Source of the DNA: JBGPLJ01 sp041486385
GTDB taxonomy: Bacteria; Pseudomonadota; Gammaproteobacteria; Steroidobacterales; Steroidobacteraceae
Direction: 5' to 3'
DNA length: 7,745 nucleotides
NCBI GenBank assembly: GCA_041486385.1
Contig: JBGPLJ010000165.1
Coordinates: 1-7,745, forward strand
The position numbers were made by a program, and so were the translations under genes. Shown here piece by piece: positions 5,959-7,745 of this stretch (within the stretch, counting starts at the first letter, position 1; each line of letters opens with the position of its first letter). The notes beneath the pieces were generated by a model. The model was not told where the DNA came from. It saw nothing but the letters and a program-made list of their open reading frames with translations, and did not search any database.

Positions 5959-7326
5959 CTAGCCGTTGATGGCGATGAGCTCGAGCACGATACCCGGAGC
6001 GCCCAGCCGCAGATGATCTCCTGCGCGCAGCCGCGCGCGATGCGCGATGCGCTCGTCGTTGAGCCACGTGCCGAAACTCGAGTGGTCGAATACCAGCAGG
6101 TCCGTGCCCTGCCGCAGCAAGGTGCAGTGAGATCGTGACACGCCCGCGGTCGCGCCGGCCACATTCAGCGCACGGGACGCACTGCTTACCGACGTGCCGA
6201 TCGTGAGCGATTCGCAGTCGAGCGCAATGGCCTGGCCCCGATAGAGAAGATGACTCGGCGCCGCGACCGGCGCCGCATCGTCCGCCAGCACAGCCGTCGC
6301 GCCGAATGCCGGCCGCGCCGACTCCGGCACGCTGGCAAGAGCGGTGACGCGCTCTGCTGTGTCGCCGCTCGTTTTTTCGATCGCGAACGCGCCTGACACA
6401 GCCGCAATGGCGCTCATCGGCTCCAGCACGTAGCACTCGGAGTCGGGAAGTTCGACGAGGCGCTGCGCAAGACCGGGCAGCAGGGCCGCCTGCGCGCCGA
6501 GGCCAATCGTGCTCGCCTCTCCGGCCCAGCGCAGACGATGCAGCTGCGTGAGGATTTCCTCGACGAGCGGCGCCGTCGCTGCGATCAACTGATCCTGCTT
6601 CAGCTCGATGCGATGGCGCTCCGTCGGCGCCCCGAGTGCGATCGTGACGCGTCCCTTGGTGGCCGCTTCGCGCATGAGCTGCGGGAGCGCATCGAACAGT
6701 GCCTGCTCGCTCTCGCCCTGCAGCAGTGGATCGAAGCGCGTTTCATGAACCATATCGCGCGCGATGAACTCGAGCGTTCGCTGCATCAATGCGAGCTGTC
6801 CCGCGCCGCTCGCCACGAGCACGCGGCCGCGCTCGATCTGCTCTCCCGCGCGCAGTTCCGTCACCGTTGCGCGATGCAATTCGACGTCGATATGGAACAG
6901 CTTGCCGTTGCCAGGCAGCGCGCGCGCGGCGGCGACGGCGGTATCGACGAAGCACGCCGCTTCGATGCCTGCCGCCTGCGCGATCGCACGCAGCAGACCC
7001 AGTTGTTCGAGTCCCATGGCCGCGGGAACGAGCACTGTCGTCGGCGTCCCCGCGGTCTGCCCGCTGAGAAGCTCCCGCAAATGGAGGTATGCAAGGTCCG
7101 CGTATGAGCCTGCGCCTGCGATACCTTTCAAGTGCGCGCGCGTCGACAGCTCGTGCCAGAAGTGATGATTCACCTTCGCGGGCTGTACGCGCGCTACTGA
7201 GCGCGCCGCTGCGCCAAGGATTGGCCCGCTTTCTTCCAGCAGCGCGTAGCCGGGACTCATCGCAAGGAGGCGTCCGTTTTCGGCGAGCGTGAGGTCGACG
7301 TCGTTCAATTCGATGGCGCGTGTCAT
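5959..7326 (-). CDS. Degenerate actin/Hsp70-like domain fused to a C-terminal FHA domain
   Basis: The product is 455 residues without signal peptide or membrane segment, so it is probably cytoplasmic. Residues 1-320 look like an actin/Hsp70-type (ASKHA) fold: a first strand pair (AIELNDVDLTLAENGRLL), the segment TTVLVPAAMGLEQLGLLRAIAQAAG resembling Hsp70-like domain-I helices, a second phosphate-loop equivalent (HIDVELHRATVTEL, 145-158), and an adenosine-type loop (STIGLGAQAALLPGLAQRL, 272-290). The usual glycine-rich phosphate motifs are altered, so ATP hydrolysis may be lost. Residues about 360-452 are an FHA domain with the signature SRSH at 397-400 and SSFGTWLND at 416-424, which normally binds phosphothreonine peptides. 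ATG 7324-7326 was chosen because it lies 4 bases after the upstream stop and starts the fold. The FHA call is firm; the ASKHA call is moderate. Confidence 0.85.
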   Translation of the reverse strand: MTRAIELNDVDLTLAENGRLLAMSPGYALLEESGPILGAAARSVARVQPAKVNHHFWHELSTRAHLKGIAGAGSYADLAYLHLRELLSGQTAGTPTTVLVPAAMGLEQLGLLRAIAQAAGIEAACFVDTAVAAARALPGNGKLFHIDVELHRATVTELRAGEQIERGRVLVASGAGQLALMQRTLEFIARDMVHETRFDPLLQGESEQALFDALPQLMREAATKGRVTIALGAPTERHRIELKQDQLIAATAPLVEEILTQLHRLRWAGEASTIGLGAQAALLPGLAQRLVELPDSECYVLEPMSAIAAVSGAFAIEKTSGDTAERVTALASVPESARPAFGATAVLADDAAPVAAPSHLLYRGQAIALDCESLTIGTSVSSASRALNVAGATAGVSRSHCTLLRQGTDLLVFDHSSFGTWLNDERIAHRARLRAGDHLRLGAPGIVLELIAING

Positions 7327-7330
7327 GATT

Positions 7331-7681
7331 CTAGATGTCCACGGGAAAGCTGACGTTCTTGTCGGCGGGCGTGCGCTCAGTGGGAGTGAAGCGCTTGGCC
7401 GCGTTCTTTTCGTAGTCGGCGCCCTCGTCTTCGTCGGCATCGCTCTTGCCGGCCGGCTTCGCCGCCGGCTTGGCTGCCGCTTTGTCCGCGGGCTTTGATG
7501 CCGTGGGCGCTGCGGGCGCCGCTGGAGCGGGCGCCGGTGTTTGCGCTGGCGCCGGGCTCGAAGCGGGCGCTGGCTGCGGCGCCGTGTCGTCCGCGAATGC
7601 AATCGCGGTTCCAAGGACCATGGCCAGCAGCGCACTCAGCAACGCCGCGCGCCGATCAATTAGGCTGTTGTCATTCCGCAT
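7331..7681 (-). CDS. Small secreted Ala/Pro/Lys-rich protein, unknown function
   Basis: The 116-residue product has a clear Sec signal: a charged N-terminus (NSLIDRR), a hydrophobic core at about 12-29, and a likely cleavage after AFA (residue 30). The mature part is low complexity, with Pro/Ala repeats at 35-62 and Ala/Lys/Pro repeats at 62-80, followed by an acidic patch (DADEDEGAD). It ends in a more ordinary sequence (FTPTERTPADKNVSFPVDI). Such Pro/Ala/Lys stretches often act as extended periplasmic spacers. The gene overlaps the upstream SUMF1-type gene by 11 bases and ends 4 bases before the FHA gene, so it is part of the operon. I do not recognise a family. The non-repetitive last 20 residues are the best candidate for a conserved interaction site. 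Confidence 0.75.
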   Translation of the reverse strand: MRNDNSLIDRRAALLSALLAMVLGTAIAFADDTAPQPAPASSPAPAQTPAPAPAAPAAPTASKPADKAAAKPAAKPAGKSDADEDEGADYEKNAAKRFTPTERTPADKNVSFPVDI

Positions 7682-7745
7682 AGCGCGCCACCCTGAAGCC
7701 GAGGTCGATGCGTTTGTCGCCGCTGAAATCGCGATAGGTCAGGCG
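7671..7745 (-). CDS. Formylglycine-generating-enzyme/SUMF1 family protein, C-terminal end only
   Basis: Only the last 24 codons and the TGA stop (7671-7673) are in the window. The translation ends in DKRIDLGFRVARYAE. The block LGFRVAR is the signature C-terminus of the FGE-sulfatase (SUMF1, EgtB, PvdO-like) fold, where it forms the last core strand. Members modify sulfatases, bind ligands, or serve as extracytoplasmic domains on Ser/Thr kinases and other sensors, so the function cannot be narrowed from this fragment. The frame overlaps the next gene's ATG by 11 bases, which supports translational coupling. The fragment is short, but the motif match is distinctive. Confidence 0.7.
   Translation of the reverse strand, partial: RLTYRDFSGDKRIDLGFRVARYAE

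Noticed and set aside
5934..6164. ATG-started 77-residue extension of the first VWA gene.
   Set aside because: The extension lies wholly within the FHA coding region in another frame, and its Cys/Ser/Arg-rich sequence does not fit before the cytoplasmic tail and membrane helix.
7390..7600. Possible tandem repeat array in the Ala/Pro/Lys-rich gene.
   Set aside because: The repetition is at amino-acid composition level; I saw no regular DNA period that would mark a true tandem array.
7327..7635. N-terminal extension of the FHA gene upstream of 7326.
   Set aside because: It overlaps the secreted-protein gene in another frame and is an Arg/Pro/Ser-rich shadow. The ATG 4 bases after that gene's stop begins the folded domain.

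Overview
The window is GC-rich DNA with compact, overlapping genes and typical Gram-negative envelope proteins: a lipobox lipoprotein, a TonB C-terminal domain, a DUF2062 membrane protein and Sec signal peptides. A proteobacterium fits best, possibly a gammaproteobacterium of the Steroidobacter/Nevskia/xanthomonad type. That placement is inference from gene style only. No tRNA, rRNA, transposase or CRISPR array was seen.

Left part (1-1577). An atypical short-chain dehydrogenase of the HTATIP2/TIP30-like type runs leftward off the edge and starts at a TTG codon. It is divergent from a small DUF2062 membrane protein read rightward. The roughly 650-base gap between them carries an elaborate inverted-repeat element (542-760). 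Its arms are 36-bp perfect complements, extended by a further 8 bp, and they enclose two more hairpins, so one strand can fold into a three-way junction.

Middle (1578-3029). One long gene on the plus strand encodes an exported tetratricopeptide-like protein ending in a TonB C-terminal domain. Its stop codon lies 3 bases from the stop of the convergent minus-strand cluster.

Right part (3033-7745, minus strand, probably one operon read right to left). In transcription order: the last 24 codons of a formylglycine-generating-enzyme/SUMF1-family protein; a small secreted Ala/Pro/Lys-rich protein (11-base overlap); a protein joining a degenerate actin/Hsp70-like fold to a C-terminal FHA domain (4-base gap); two von Willebrand factor A (VWA) proteins, the second starting at a GTG that overlaps the first's stop by 4 bases; and a lipoprotein.

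The two VWA proteins share an identical 15-residue membrane segment with an aspartate at its start, then a coiled coil, then a periplasmic metal-binding VWA domain. This layout resembles the MotB/ExbD/TolR-type stator partners. My main inference is that this operon encodes an uncharacterised envelope complex: a cytoplasmic FHA/actin-like sensor, two membrane-anchored VWA effectors, an outer-membrane lipoprotein and a SUMF1-type protein. The order, overlaps and domains are visible in the sequence; the joint function is not established by it.
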